In this document: positions 9,538-19,727 of the stretch, one piece after another
Position numbering within the stretch: position 1 is the stretch's first letter
Layout of the letters: the number at the start of each line of letters is the position of its first letter
NCBI RefSeq assembly: GCF_024721015.1
Contig: NZ_JANAIF010000012.1
Coordinates: forward strand, 1-64,000
Reading direction: 5' to 3'
Source of the DNA: Xenorhabdus bovienii
Lineage (GTDB): Bacteria; Pseudomonadota; Gammaproteobacteria; Enterobacterales; Enterobacteriaceae
Length of the DNA: 64,000 nucleotides
Made by a program: the position numbers and the translations under genes
Notes under the pieces: generated by a model
Seen by the model: only the letters and a program-made list of their open reading frames with translations
Told to the model about the DNA's origin: nothing
The model's database searches: none

Positions 9538-9621
9538 ATGAACAGTGAATGGCTGGTTTATATAAAATTTGTGGGATTATGGATTGCTTTAATGCTGATG
9601 ATTGGTGTGATGTTGTCATAA
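9538..9621 (+). CDS. 27-residue single-pass membrane peptide
   Basis: The peptide MNSEWLVYIKF... continues as an uninterrupted hydrophobic helix of about 20 residues to the stop at 9619-9621. An AGAGG ribosome binding site precedes the ATG at proper distance, which makes this start better than the upstream in-frame ones. Size and layout are those of small inner-membrane peptides such as YnhF or YohP, or of membrane-acting toxins of type I/V toxin-antitoxin systems. I do not recognise an orthologue. A possible eight-codon ORF (MAIKWTTS) with its own GAGG site follows near 9684 but is too short to call. Confidence 0.5.
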   Translation: MNSEWLVYIKFVGLWIALMLMIGVMLS

Positions 9622-9724
9622 AAGATAAGAACAACATGAATATGTGACCTCGTTTCTATTTCAGGAGATTGATTTGAGGAAAATGGCTATCAAATGGACA
9701 ACAAGCTGAAATGCGGGTTGAGCT

Positions 9725-9751
9725 GATTACCCAGTATGGTACTGGGTAATC
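9725..9751. terminator. stem-loop between the membrane peptide and hslJ
   Basis: A perfect 12-bp inverted repeat (GATTACCCAGTA / TACTGGGTAATC) with a three-base loop lies between the convergent small peptide gene and hslJ. It lacks a strong T run in either direction. It may act as a weak bidirectional terminator or mRNA end protector. Confidence 0.5.
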
Positions 9752-9810
9752 ACAAATCGTTTTGGTGAAAATATGCTCAGAATGAGAAAAAATAACGTTA
9801 CATGATTAAA

Positions 9811-10245
9811 TTATTGGGTAATATCCCTCAAAACATAAACCAGCGTGTTTTTGTCATTAGTTAATGTAAGCTGTTTGCTTTTTAATCTGACCGTGGCTCC
9901 CTCAGTCAGTACATCATAAATCACTTGATCCCATTGATGGAGCTGTTCATTGACACAAAACATCTGGGATTTTTCTAAAATACTGACAGTCAGAACACGC
10001 TGCTTTAATTTACCCACTCCCATAAAATGATTGCACATAGTTGCTGAAACAAACATTTTTTCACCAAATGCAATAGAAAGTTTACTGTCTTCTTTATTCG
10101 AAACAGTTGCACCATTGACACTGATTAAAGCAAAATTACGATGTTGCAGATCCCTGACCGTAACATTCCCCGTGGCGCTAACTCCCGAAGATTGACATGC
10201 TGTGAGTAGCAGGGTCGCGATCGCAAACGAAATCGCTTTCTTCAT
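9811..10245 (-). CDS. hslJ: META-domain lipoprotein HslJ
   Basis: A 144-residue HslJ homologue. The signal peptide ends with a lipobox-like LLTACQSS (Cys at 17), so this is probably a lipoprotein. The META domain follows, with HRNFALISVNG, ISFGEKMFVSATMCN and QLTLTNDKNTLVYVLRD; the family Cys residues in MCNHF and MFCVNEQL are present. E. coli HslJ is a heat-inducible protein linked to novobiocin resistance; its molecular action is unknown. It lies 24 bases downstream of ldhA in the same direction, the enterobacterial order. Confidence 0.93.
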   Translation of the reverse strand: MKKAISFAIATLLLTACQSSGVSATGNVTVRDLQHRNFALISVNGATVSNKEDSKLSIAFGEKMFVSATMCNHFMGVGKLKQRVLTVSILEKSQMFCVNEQLHQWDQVIYDVLTEGATVRLKSKQLTLTNDKNTLVYVLRDITQ

Positions 10246-10269
10246 TTTATCTCCTGATGTGCGTAAAAA

Positions 10270-11265
10270 TCACCCAACAAGATTCGGGCAAGGTTTGCCG
10301 GAGGTTAATTGCTGGATATTTTGTAAAGTCGTTTCACTGATACTGGTTAACGCTTCTTCTGTCAAAAATGCTTGATGGCCTGTGAACAACACATTATGGC
10401 AGGAAGACAGGCGGCGAAAAATATCATCTTGGATAACATCATTCGATTTATCTTCAAAAAACAAGTCACGCTCGTTTTCATATACATCCATACCCAATGC
10501 GCCAATTTTCTGCTGTTTCAAAGCGTTAATAGCAGCAATTGAATCGATTAGCGCCCCTCGGCTGGTATTGATGATCATCACGCCATCTTTCATCTTATTA
10601 AATGCTGTTTCATCCAGTAAGTGATGGTTTTCTGGCGTCATAGGACAGTGAAGAGAAATCACGTCAGATTCGGCGTACAAGGTATCTAAATCTACATATT
10701 TCACGCCAAGCTCTAACACTTCCTGATTTGGGTAGGGATCATGTGCCAGCAAACGCATACCAAAACCTTTCAAAATTCTCAGTATAGCCAGACCGATTTT
10801 CCCCGTACCGATAATACCGGCTGTGCGTTTATACATGTTGAAGCCAGTCAGCCCTTCCAGAGAGAAATTGGCATCGCGGGTACGCTGGTAGGCTCGGTGA
10901 ATACGCCGATTCAAACACAACATCAATCCAACCGCGTGTTCAGCAACAGATTCAGGTGAATAAGCCGGGACGCGGACGACTTGAATGCCTAGCTCTTTGG
11001 CCGCATCCAGATCGACATTATTGAATCCCGCACAACGCAACGCCAAAATTTTGATGTTCATTGCTGCCAATTCTTCCAGCACTTCACGTCCACCGTCATC
11101 ATTGACGAAAATACAGATGGCATCTGCACCAATGGCATTTTTTGCCGTGTGTGGGCTTAAGGAAAAATCAAAGAATTCGATATGGTAATCAAGCCCAAGT
11201 CTTTGGTTGAGCATTTCTAAATGTTTACGGTCATATTGTTTTGTACTATAAACAACCAATTTCAT
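10270..11265 (-). CDS. ldhA: fermentative D-lactate dehydrogenase LdhA
   Basis: LdhA (331 aa) reduces pyruvate to D-lactate with NADH during fermentation. The Rossmann motif GIIGTGKIG is near residue 148. The catalytic Arg is in NTSRGALID, the Glu in DVYENERDLFFEDKS and the His in FTGHQAFLT. The start chosen (MKLVVYSTKQYDRK) matches the E. coli protein and has a GGAG site nine bases upstream; an in-frame ATG 15 codons earlier (11310) is less likely. hslJ follows closely. Confidence 0.97.
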   Translation of the reverse strand: MKLVVYSTKQYDRKHLEMLNQRLGLDYHIEFFDFSLSPHTAKNAIGADAICIFVNDDGGREVLEELAAMNIKILALRCAGFNNVDLDAAKELGIQVVRVPAYSPESVAEHAVGLMLCLNRRIHRAYQRTRDANFSLEGLTGFNMYKRTAGIIGTGKIGLAILRILKGFGMRLLAHDPYPNQEVLELGVKYVDLDTLYAESDVISLHCPMTPENHHLLDETAFNKMKDGVMIINTSRGALIDSIAAINALKQQKIGALGMDVYENERDLFFEDKSNDVIQDDIFRRLSSCHNVLFTGHQAFLTEEALTSISETTLQNIQQLTSGKPCPNLVG

Positions 11266-11452
11266 CGTCTCGTCTCCGTCATATATTGACTGTGGAATTT
11301 TTAATTTCATCGTTCATTCGAACCATTTGTTGCATTCACTTTGCTGCGTTTTAACTGCTGGCAATAATGACGTTTACTGAGATAGGTACTAAGCGTTATC
11401 TCTCGCTATATTCGAACAAACCGACTAATAAGCTATTCATGATAATAGCCCG

Positions 11453-11458
11453 TATAAT
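11453..11458 (+). promoter_or_regulatory. possible -10 element upstream of ydbH
   Basis: A perfect TATAAT occurs about 80 bases before the ydbH start, in the gap to the divergent ldhA. No good -35 hexamer is visible at 17 bp. Confidence 0.3.
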
Positions 11459-11535
11459 AAACCAGCTTAGAGCCTGATATGAAACTATCATAACAGGATG
11501 TTGTGCTTAGATTAAAAATAAGAGATAAGGATGTA

Positions 11536-14160
11536 ATGACCAAGATATTCAAAGTGTTTGCGGTGATGATAACACTGCTGGTGTTATTGGTGTTGACGGG
11601 TTGGTACACACTTCCATGTTGGCTGCCATTGATTGCCAGTCATTGGCTGCCACAGGGCGTTACTCTTTCTCTCAGTCAACCAAAATGGGAAAAGAATACA
11701 TTACGGCTGGATGATTTGGCATTGCAGGCAAAAGGTTGTGAATGGGTCAATATGTCCGGGCTGTTTGTGGGATACCCACGCAGAGAAAAAACCAAAGAGC
11801 GCTACTGGAATATTCATGCTGCTAGTGTTCACAGCAATAGCCCGTGTCTGGGGCAGTTGCCAGTGACAGAAAACCCTTCAGAACCATTATCGATTGAGGA
11901 TACATTATCCTCCATTTCTGCGGTTAAACTTGTCGTTGATCACTTTGAGCTCACGCCGTGGCAGGAATTTGCCGGAAAACTCCAATTTGATTCATCACGT
12001 CAAGGGCAGACATTTTCCTATCAAGGCAAGCAATTAAAGCTGAATGTTCATACGGCAGATAAAAAGACATTAGTTATTCACCAATTCTTCGTGAAATTAC
12101 CTGAGCAGGAAATCAGCCTGAATGGGGATATCTCATTGCCATTGGGTATTGACGCACTACCCGTACAAGGTCAGATAACAGGGCGGCTATCCATCAGTCA
12201 ATATCCTGATCCTTTGCAGGTAATATTAAAATGGCAGGGGCAGGGAGGAACGCTCACTATTAGGGAAGAGAAGCAAAAGCGGATATTGGCAGAGTTGCCA
12301 TGGTCATTCAATCAATCTCAATTTCTGATAACTGATGGTAAATGGCAATGGATGGATACGGGGCAGCCACTGTCAGGAGGCGTGAATTTGACCTTTGATC
12401 ACTGGAGAAAAGGTGTAGATGGCATGCTAATCAGTGGGCGAGTGAATTTGATCACCCAAAATGAACGAGGCAGGGGCAATATCGTTCTTTCTATAAAACC
12501 GACACTCATCAATATGGCGAATGCCCATATCCCATTTCAGTTAACCGGACAAATGAACCGCGGGCAGATGGTCATGACGATGTCATTGCCCGCTATTGTG
12601 ACGGGTCCGCTGGTGGCACCTAAAATCACATTTCAGCCGGGCGCGCTGTTTCGCGCGTGGGGAAAAGTAAGCGAGACCTTTACGGTTAAGGAAGCGCGTT
12701 TACCATTGGCGGGGACTTATCTGACCCGTGATGGTTTTACGGGTCGTCTGCAAGCCATCGTGACTGCACAGGATAACTATTGGGGAAAATTCAAACTGCA
12801 TCTTGATGGGGATGCCGAGGATTTTATACCCGATCAGGGAAATTGGCGGTGGCGTTATTGGGGCAATGGACATTTACCTCCGCTGCAAGCTAAATGGGAT
12901 ATTGCAGGCACAGGAAGCTGGGAGCGTTCACAGATAACGGTGAATGAGTTAAACACGGGTTTTGATGTTATCCAATACGGCCTTGTGCAGATGAAGGCAC
13001 CGCGTTTGCAGCTTATCAAGCCGCTGGTGTGGGAACGTTCCGCAACTCAACCGACATTCATGGGGGACTTTCAGTTATCCGTCTTAAGAACCGATTTCCG
13101 TTCTGGCAGTTTCTTACCTCCTTTCGACTTCAAGGCGATAGTGACAGGTCAGTCACCGGATAATTTTATTCTGAATGGGAAATTATCTCCCAAAGGTATT
13201 GAGCCAATCCCATTTTATGGCCGCTGGGACGGTACGCGATTGCGAGGAGATGCTCGCTGGCCAAGTCAATCTCTGTTGGCACTTCAGCCCTTGATCCCCG
13301 TAGATTTGGGGATGACGGTACGTGGTGGAAACCTCTATGCCCAAGCGGCATTTTCGGCTGCGAAGGGGCAGGGATTACGTGCCGGTGGTCATTGGGTAGT
13401 GAAAAATGCGAGTGTTTGGCTAAAGGATGGCGAAATTGACGGCTTGAATTTTGTTTTGCCGTGGCGTTTGCAGGAACATACTTGGCAATTGGGGGTTACA
13501 TCACCTGTCCAACTCAGGGTCAATGAAATTAAGGGCTTGTTTGGTATGCAGAATGTGACAGCCGATTTGCTGGGTTTCTACCCACCCACTGAAACCCAGC
13601 CATTGACGTTATCCAATGTGAATGTGGACATGCTGGATGGTAAGCTTGGGCTGGATAAACTTCAATTACCCCAAAAACAGGCTGCGGTACTGCGATTTGA
13701 TAAATTAAATCTGAGTAAATTGTTCGGTGTTCTGAAAGTTAAGCAAATAGCCATGTCGGGCAGAATCAGCGGGGAATTGCCGCTATTATTGAATGATAAA
13801 AATTGGATTATTCAGCAGGGCTGGGTATCCAATGATGGATCTCTGACATTGAGGTTAGATAAAGATACGGTTGGCTCTATAGGGAAAAATGACCTGACGG
13901 CAGGTATGACAATGGATTGGCTGAGTTATTTGGAGATCAGCCATTTAAAGGCACATGTTACGCTGGATAATTTGGGCATTTTGATACTGAATTCAGAAAT
14001 CAGCGGTGTCAATCCTATGGTGGATAAAAAACGAGAAGTCAGGCTTAACTATCGCCATGAGGAGAACATTTTTCAGTTATGGCGTAGTCTGCGCTTTGGC
14101 AGTAATCTGGAAGAGTGGTTACAGAAAAATATATCTGTAATGAACGGGAGTGACAAATGA
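11536..14160 (+). CDS. ydbH: AsmA-like/TAM-type protein YdbH, phospholipid transport
   Basis: A large inner-membrane-anchored periplasmic protein (874 aa from the ATG at 11536; a GTG 33 bases upstream is an alternative). It has one N-terminal membrane helix (residues about 5-28) followed by long repeating beta-strands that form a hydrophobic groove. With TamB and YhdP, YdbH carries phospholipid from inner to outer membrane in E. coli. The conserved C-terminus contains NLGILILNSEISG and NYRHEENIFQLWRSLRFG. The stop overlaps the ynbE start (ATGA), consistent with YdbH working with the outer-membrane lipoprotein YnbE. Confidence 0.95.
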   Translation: MTKIFKVFAVMITLLVLLVLTGWYTLPCWLPLIASHWLPQGVTLSLSQPKWEKNTLRLDDLALQAKGCEWVNMSGLFVGYPRREKTKERYWNIHAASVHSNSPCLGQLPVTENPSEPLSIEDTLSSISAVKLVVDHFELTPWQEFAGKLQFDSSRQGQTFSYQGKQLKLNVHTADKKTLVIHQFFVKLPEQEISLNGDISLPLGIDALPVQGQITGRLSISQYPDPLQVILKWQGQGGTLTIREEKQKRILAELPWSFNQSQFLITDGKWQWMDTGQPLSGGVNLTFDHWRKGVDGMLISGRVNLITQNERGRGNIVLSIKPTLINMANAHIPFQLTGQMNRGQMVMTMSLPAIVTGPLVAPKITFQPGALFRAWGKVSETFTVKEARLPLAGTYLTRDGFTGRLQAIVTAQDNYWGKFKLHLDGDAEDFIPDQGNWRWRYWGNGHLPPLQAKWDIAGTGSWERSQITVNELNTGFDVIQYGLVQMKAPRLQLIKPLVWERSATQPTFMGDFQLSVLRTDFRSGSFLPPFDFKAIVTGQSPDNFILNGKLSPKGIEPIPFYGRWDGTRLRGDARWPSQSLLALQPLIPVDLGMTVRGGNLYAQAAFSAAKGQGLRAGGHWVVKNASVWLKDGEIDGLNFVLPWRLQEHTWQLGVTSPVQLRVNEIKGLFGMQNVTADLLGFYPPTETQPLTLSNVNVDMLDGKLGLDKLQLPQKQAAVLRFDKLNLSKLFGVLKVKQIAMSGRISGELPLLLNDKNWIIQQGWVSNDGSLTLRLDKDTVGSIGKNDLTAGMTMDWLSYLEISHLKAHVTLDNLGILILNSEISGVNPMVDKKREVRLNYRHEENIFQLWRSLRFGSNLEEWLQKNISVMNGSDK

Positions 14161-14366
14161 TAACAAAAACTGGACTCAGGTTGTCGGTGGGCATGGCTAG
14201 CCTGATGTTGGCCAGCATAGTTTTGACGGGGTGCATCAGGCTGGAGGTAGCGACGCCAGATAAACCGATCAAGATCGATATGAATGTGAAGATTGAGCAT
14301 GAAATTCATATTAAAGTCGATAGGCAAATTGAAGATATGCTCAAAAACAACTCCAACTTATTTTAA
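14157..14366 (+). CDS. ynbE: YnbE family lipoprotein, partner of YdbH
   Basis: A 69-residue lipoprotein with lipobox VLTGC (Cys near residue 23), then RLEVATPDKPIKIDMNVKIE and HEIHIKVDRQIEDML, matching YnbE. In E. coli YnbE multimerises by beta-augmentation with YdbH to complete the intermembrane lipid bridge, and YdbL modulates this. It overlaps ydbH by four bases and is followed by ydbL. Slightly longer than the E. coli protein because of a longer signal peptide. Confidence 0.94.
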   Translation: MITKTGLRLSVGMASLMLASIVLTGCIRLEVATPDKPIKIDMNVKIEHEIHIKVDRQIEDMLKNNSNLF

Positions 14367-14376
14367 GGGCCAGAAT

Positions 14377-14697
14377 ATGAAAAAAGCAGGAGTAATATTT
14401 CTGGCGAGTCTGCTATTTAGTTCTTTTGCTGTAGGCATGACGTTGAGTGAAGCAAAACAGCAAGGGCTGGTAGGAGAAACGTTCAGTGGCTATTTGGCAC
14501 CCGTGAAGAAGACCAGGGATGCTCAGTCCGTGATCCAAAAGGTCAACGAGGAGCGGGAAAAAAAATATGCTGCAATTGCCGTTCAAAATAATATGACAAC
14601 GAATCAGGTTGCTAAAATGGCGGGTGAAAAATTGGTGAACCGTGCCGGGGCAGGTGAATATGTGCTTGGTATTAATGGCAATTGGGTGAAGAAGTAA
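14377..14697 (+). CDS. ydbL: DUF1318 periplasmic protein YdbL
   Basis: A 106-residue exported protein. The signal peptide is MKKAGVIFLASLLFSSFAVG, then MTLSEAKQQGLVGETFSGYL, and the C-terminal AGEYVLGINGNWVKK is diagnostic. YdbL acts as a chaperone-like regulator of YnbE multimerisation in the YdbH-YnbE lipid-transport system. The start at 14377 has AAGGG seven bases upstream, so the longer frame from 14293 is not used. It is the last gene of the ydbH-ynbE-ydbL operon. Confidence 0.95.
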   Translation: MKKAGVIFLASLLFSSFAVGMTLSEAKQQGLVGETFSGYLAPVKKTRDAQSVIQKVNEEREKKYAAIAVQNNMTTNQVAKMAGEKLVNRAGAGEYVLGINGNWVKK

Positions 14698-14700
14698 AAT

Positions 14701-14724
14701 GAAAAAGCGCGCCATCTGGCGCGC
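14701..14724 (-). terminator. Rho-independent terminator of azoR
   Basis: The GC-rich stem GCGCGCC/GGCGCGC with a four-base loop is followed on the minus strand by TTTTT. It lies 58 bases past the azoR stop. It may also end ydbH-ynbE-ydbL transcription from the other side, though the plus strand has no T run. Confidence 0.75.
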
Positions 14725-14781
14725 AAAGAGGATGCGATAAACACTCGGTATGGTTTTGAGGTAATAATTCTGAGCTATTCA

Positions 14782-15399
<618 letters not shown>

Positions 15400-15677
15400 T
15401 CAATTCCTTTATTAACACAGGATAACTAATGTGTTGCTAATTATGTCGATTTGTCAGCTATCTTATGTCGTATATCGTTCAAGCAATAGCTCAATATTTC
15501 GAGATTGGCATTCAAATTTATTGAATAACGGATTGGCGGTTTAGATGAAGTTTATTGAGGTACTCAAGATATGTTACACTTCTAATATTTTAATTAATAA
15601 TAAATCAATAAGAATCTATCCTATTAACTTACTGAAATAGGTTCTCAGATTCAGTGTTTCAATAAGAAGATATTGTG

Positions 15678-15706
15678 TTGACAATAAAAGCGATGTTGAG
15701 AATAAA
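15678..15706 (+). promoter_or_regulatory. candidate sigma-70 promoter of hrpA
   Basis: A perfect TTGACA (15678-15683) and AATAAA (15701-15706) are separated by 17 bp, about 43 bases before the hrpA start. The rest of the azoR-hrpA gap is AT-rich without other obvious genes. Confidence 0.5.
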
Positions 15707-15748
15707 GACAGCGCTACTCAATTAAGAACATCACAAGGATTTATCACC

Positions 15749-18700
15749 GTGGAATCACCTTTGACAGCATCATTTGCTGAATTATTCGCTGAACTTGAGC
15801 ACACGCCGCTGCGCGATCAATTCCGGCTAAAAAAACGCCTGCATGGAGCAGCAAAAATCAAAAATCAGGCCTCTTTGCAGGCCGTGGCAAAATCCATTTC
15901 TGAAGATATCGTCACGGCAAAACAGAAAGTTATCAATCGTCAAGTTTCATGTCCTCCGCTCAAATACCCTGAAAACCTACCGGTTAGCCAGAAAAAAGAC
16001 GATATTTATAAAGCGATTCGGGATAATCAAGTCGTCATTATTGCGGGAGAAACGGGTTCAGGTAAAACAACCCAGATCCCCAAAATCTGCCTTGAGTTGG
16101 GAAGAGGGGGTAAAGGGCTAATTGGCCATACGCAGCCCCGTCGCCTGGCGGCGCGCTCGGTTGCCAGCCGTATTGCGGATGAACTGGAAACTCTGCTTGG
16201 CTCAACCGTCGGTTATAAAGTACGTTTTAATGATCATGTCAGCGAGAATACGCTGGTCAAGTTAATGACGGACGGTATTCTTCTGGCAGAATTGCAGCAA
16301 GATCGCCTGCTGCTGCAGTATGACACGCTGATTATTGATGAAGCTCATGAACGCAGCCTGAACATTGATTTTATCCTTGGCTATTTGCGCCAGTTGTTGC
16401 TTAAACGCCCTGATCTAAAAATTATCATTACCTCCGCGACTATTGATCCTGAGCGTTTTTCCCGCCATTTCAACAATGCACCGATTATTGAAGTCTCTGG
16501 CCGTACTTATCCAGTGGAAGTTCGATATCGCCCGGTGGCAGGCGATGATAGTGACAGTGATCGGGATCAACTTGAGGCTATCATTGATGCTGTAGATGAA
16601 TTGGGGCATGAAAGTTCAGGTGACATTCTGGTTTTCATGAGCGGAGAGCGGGAAATCCGTGATACAGCGGATGCACTGGATAAACATAACTTTCCGCATA
16701 CTGAAATTTTGCCCCTGTTTGCCCGTTTATCCAACAGCGAACAGAACCGGATATTCCAGCCGCATGTCGGGCGTAGAATTATATTGGCCACTAACGTTGC
16801 AGAAACATCGCTGACCGTGCCTGGTATCAAATATGTCATTGATACCGGTTTTGCACGTATTAGCCGATACAGTTATCGAACCAAAGTCCAGCATCTACCG
16901 ATAGAGCCGATTTCGCAGGCATCTGCCAATCAGCGCAAAGGCCGCTGTGGCCGTGTTTCAGATGGGATCTGTATCCGGCTCTACTCGGAAGACGATTATT
17001 TATCTCGTCCGGAATTTACCGATCCTGAGATTCTGCGTACTAATTTGGCTTCTGTCATTTTGCAGATGACCTCCATTGGCTTGGGAGATGTGAGCGCATT
17101 CCCGTTTGTTGAAGCGCCGGATAAACGTAATGTTCAAGATGGTGTCCGTTTGCTGGAAGAACTTGGAGCCATTGATCCGGAATCCCTGTCAGGCGGAACT
17201 TACCGGCTGACGCCAATGGGGCGGCAACTTGCACAATTGCCTATCGATCCAAGATTGGCGCGTATGGTGTTGGAAGCCAGGGCGCATGGTTGTGTCCGTG
17301 AAGTCATGGTCATTACCTCTGCGTTATCCATTCAAGATCCACGGGAAAGGCCGCTGGAAAAACAGCAGGCTTCTGATGAAAAACACCGTCGTTTCGCAGA
17401 TAAAGATTCTGATTTCATCGCATTCCTGAAATTGTGGGATTTTCTGGTTGAACAGCAGAAAGCACTTTCCAGCTCGCAATTTCGCAAACTTTGCCGCCAG
17501 GACTATCTGAATTACCTCAGAGTGAGGGAGTGGCAGGATGTCTATACTCAGCTTCGGCAGGTTGTTAAAGAAATTGGCCTGCCGATAAACAGTCAAGAAG
17601 CGGATTACCGCAGTATCCATACAGCTTTGATGACGGGTCTGTTATCTCATATCGGCCAGAAGGATACCGATAAGCAGGAATATACTGGTGCCCGCAATGC
17701 CCGTTTTTCTGTATTTCCGGGATCTGGATTATTTAAAAAGCCACCTAAATGGGGAATGGTGGCTGAATTGGTGGAAACCAGCCGATTATGGGGGCGTATT
17801 GCAGCGCGCATCGAGCCTGAATGGATCGAGCCATTAGCGGCACATTTAATCAAGCACCACTACAGCGAACCGCATTGGCAGAAATCCCAAGGTGCGGTGA
17901 TGGTAACGGAAAAAGTGACTTTGTATGGCTTGCCGGTTGTGGCGGGGCGTTTGGTGAATTACAGCCAGATTGATCCGATGTTATGCCGAGAATTGTTCAT
18001 CCGTCATGCGTTGGTGGAAGGTGATTGGCAGACCCGGCATTCATTTTTCCGTGCGAATCTCAAGTTACGCGAAGAAGTTGAAGAACTGGAACATAAATCC
18101 CGCCGTCGGGATATTCTGGTGGATGATGAAACCTTGTTCAGTTTCTACGATCAGCGAATCGGTCAAGAAGTCGTGTCTTCCCGACATTTTGATCGCTGGT
18201 GGCAAGTTGCCAGTAAAGATCAACCTGAACTGCTCAACTTTGAAAAGAGTATGTTAATTAAAGGTGATGCAGATAAAGTTAGTGCTTTGGATTATCCTAA
18301 CTATTGGCATCAAGACAATTTGAAATTCCGTTTGAGTTACCAGTTTGAGCCGGGAACGGATGCGGATGGTGTCACCATACATATTCCGCTGCCAATCCTA
18401 AATCAAGTTAAAGATGAAGGTTTTGACTGGCAAATTCCGGGAATTCGTCATGATCTGGTCGTTGCATTGATTAAATCCCTGCCAAAACCCGTACGCCGGA
18501 ATTTTGTGCCTGCACCGAACTATGCACAGGCATTTCTGGAGCGGGTAACACAGCCGCAAGCTACCTTACTGGATAGTTTTGAGAAAGAACTCCGCCGTAT
18601 GACGGGTGTGACAGTGTCACGTGATGATTGGCAATTGGATCAGGTTCCTGATCACCTGAAAATCACATTTCGTATCATTGGTGAGAAAAACAAACCGCTG

Positions 18701-19654
18701 GCGGAAGGTAAGGATCTGTCTGCACTGAAACTGCAATTGAAAGGGAAAGTACAGGAAACACTTTCGGCGGTAGCGGATGATGGCATTGAACAAAGCGGGC
18801 TGCATATCTGGAGCTTTGGTGAGTTGCCTGAACGTTACGAGCAGAAACGCGGCGGTTACTCTGTTAAGGCATTTCCGGCATTGGTGGATGAAAAAGACAG
18901 CATCGGTATTAAACTGTTCGAAACTGAATCCGAACAGCAAAATGCGATGTGGGAAGGCACTCGTCGATTGCTGCTCATGAATATTCCGTCACCGATTAAA
19001 TACCTGCATGAGAAATTACCTAACAAATCCAAACTTGGGCTGTATTTTAATCCCTATGGAAAAGTGCTGGATCTGATTGATGACTGCATTTCCTGCGGTG
19101 TGGATAGATTAATCGCAGAAAATGGTGGGCCCGCATGGAATGAAGGAGCATTTGCAAGTTTGCAGAATAAAGTTCGGGCTGATCTGAATGATGCAGTGGT
19201 CGATATAGCCAAACAAGTCGAGCAGATCTTGACGACGGTTTTTTCTATTAATAAACGTTTGAAGGGAAGGGTGGATATCGCACTCGCGCTTGCCTTGTCG
19301 GATATTAAAGAACAAATTTCCAGTTTAGTTTTTAATGGTTTTGTTACCTCTCACGGCTGGAAACGTCTTGCGGATGTTTTGCGTTACTTGAATGGCATTG
19401 AACGTCGGTTGGAAAAATTGGCGATTGATCCAAACAGGGATAGGGTACACATGAGCCGGATTGAAAATATCCAACGGCAATGGCAGCAGTGGCTGGCGAA
19501 ACTTTCTATTCAGCAGAAACAACTGCCTGAAGTGAAAGAGATCCGCTGGATGATAGAAGAACTGCGAATCAGCCTGTTTGCCCAGCAATTGGGGACAGCG
19601 TACCCAATTTCGGATAAGCGTATTTTGCAGGTAATGGAAAATATCGCTATGTAG
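15749..19654 (+). CDS. hrpA: ATP-dependent RNA helicase HrpA (DEAH-box)
   Basis: HrpA (1301 aa) is a DEAH/RHA-type RNA helicase that in E. coli resolves stalled ribosomes and processes fimbrial mRNA. Motif I GETGSGKTT is near residue 100, the DEAH box IIDEAHERS near 197, motif III ITSATID near 231, and motif VI QRKGRCGRV near 395. The ratchet, winged-helix and OB regions and the long C-terminal domain of HrpA proteins follow. The GTG start has AAGGA nine bases upstream. Full length compared with E. coli. Confidence 0.97.
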   Translation: MESPLTASFAELFAELEHTPLRDQFRLKKRLHGAAKIKNQASLQAVAKSISEDIVTAKQKVINRQVSCPPLKYPENLPVSQKKDDIYKAIRDNQVVIIAGETGSGKTTQIPKICLELGRGGKGLIGHTQPRRLAARSVASRIADELETLLGSTVGYKVRFNDHVSENTLVKLMTDGILLAELQQDRLLLQYDTLIIDEAHERSLNIDFILGYLRQLLLKRPDLKIIITSATIDPERFSRHFNNAPIIEVSGRTYPVEVRYRPVAGDDSDSDRDQLEAIIDAVDELGHESSGDILVFMSGEREIRDTADALDKHNFPHTEILPLFARLSNSEQNRIFQPHVGRRIILATNVAETSLTVPGIKYVIDTGFARISRYSYRTKVQHLPIEPISQASANQRKGRCGRVSDGICIRLYSEDDYLSRPEFTDPEILRTNLASVILQMTSIGLGDVSAFPFVEAPDKRNVQDGVRLLEELGAIDPESLSGGTYRLTPMGRQLAQLPIDPRLARMVLEARAHGCVREVMVITSALSIQDPRERPLEKQQASDEKHRRFADKDSDFIAFLKLWDFLVEQQKALSSSQFRKLCRQDYLNYLRVREWQDVYTQLRQVVKEIGLPINSQEADYRSIHTALMTGLLSHIGQKDTDKQEYTGARNARFSVFPGSGLFKKPPKWGMVAELVETSRLWGRIAARIEPEWIEPLAAHLIKHHYSEPHWQKSQGAVMVTEKVTLYGLPVVAGRLVNYSQIDPMLCRELFIRHALVEGDWQTRHSFFRANLKLREEVEELEHKSRRRDILVDDETLFSFYDQRIGQEVVSSRHFDRWWQVASKDQPELLNFEKSMLIKGDADKVSALDYPNYWHQDNLKFRLSYQFEPGTDADGVTIHIPLPILNQVKDEGFDWQIPGIRHDLVVALIKSLPKPVRRNFVPAPNYAQAFLERVTQPQATLLDSFEKELRRMTGVTVSRDDWQLDQVPDHLKITFRIIGEKNKPLAEGKDLSALKLQLKGKVQETLSAVADDGIEQSGLHIWSFGELPERYEQKRGGYSVKAFPALVDEKDSIGIKLFETESEQQNAMWEGTRRLLLMNIPSPIKYLHEKLPNKSKLGLYFNPYGKVLDLIDDCISCGVDRLIAENGGPAWNEGAFASLQNKVRADLNDAVVDIAKQVEQILTTVFSINKRLKGRVDIALALALSDIKEQISSLVFNGFVTSHGWKRLADVLRYLNGIERRLEKLAIDPNRDRVHMSRIENIQRQWQQWLAKLSIQQKQLPEVKEIRWMIEELRISLFAQQLGTAYPISDKRILQVMENIAM

Positions 19655-19660
19655 TGCTCA

Positions 19661-19686
19661 GGGGCTGTTGGTAACTCAACAGCCCC
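19661..19686. terminator. terminator stem-loop between hrpA and the NRPS gene
   Basis: A perfect 10-bp stem (GGGGCTGTTG / CAACAGCCCC) with a six-base loop lies seven bases after the hrpA stop and 42 bases beyond the convergent NRPS stop. The T run is weak; it may serve both genes. Confidence 0.6.
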
Positions 19687-19727
19687 GTATTTACATTGTC
19701 CGATAAAAGATAACGATGACTACACTG

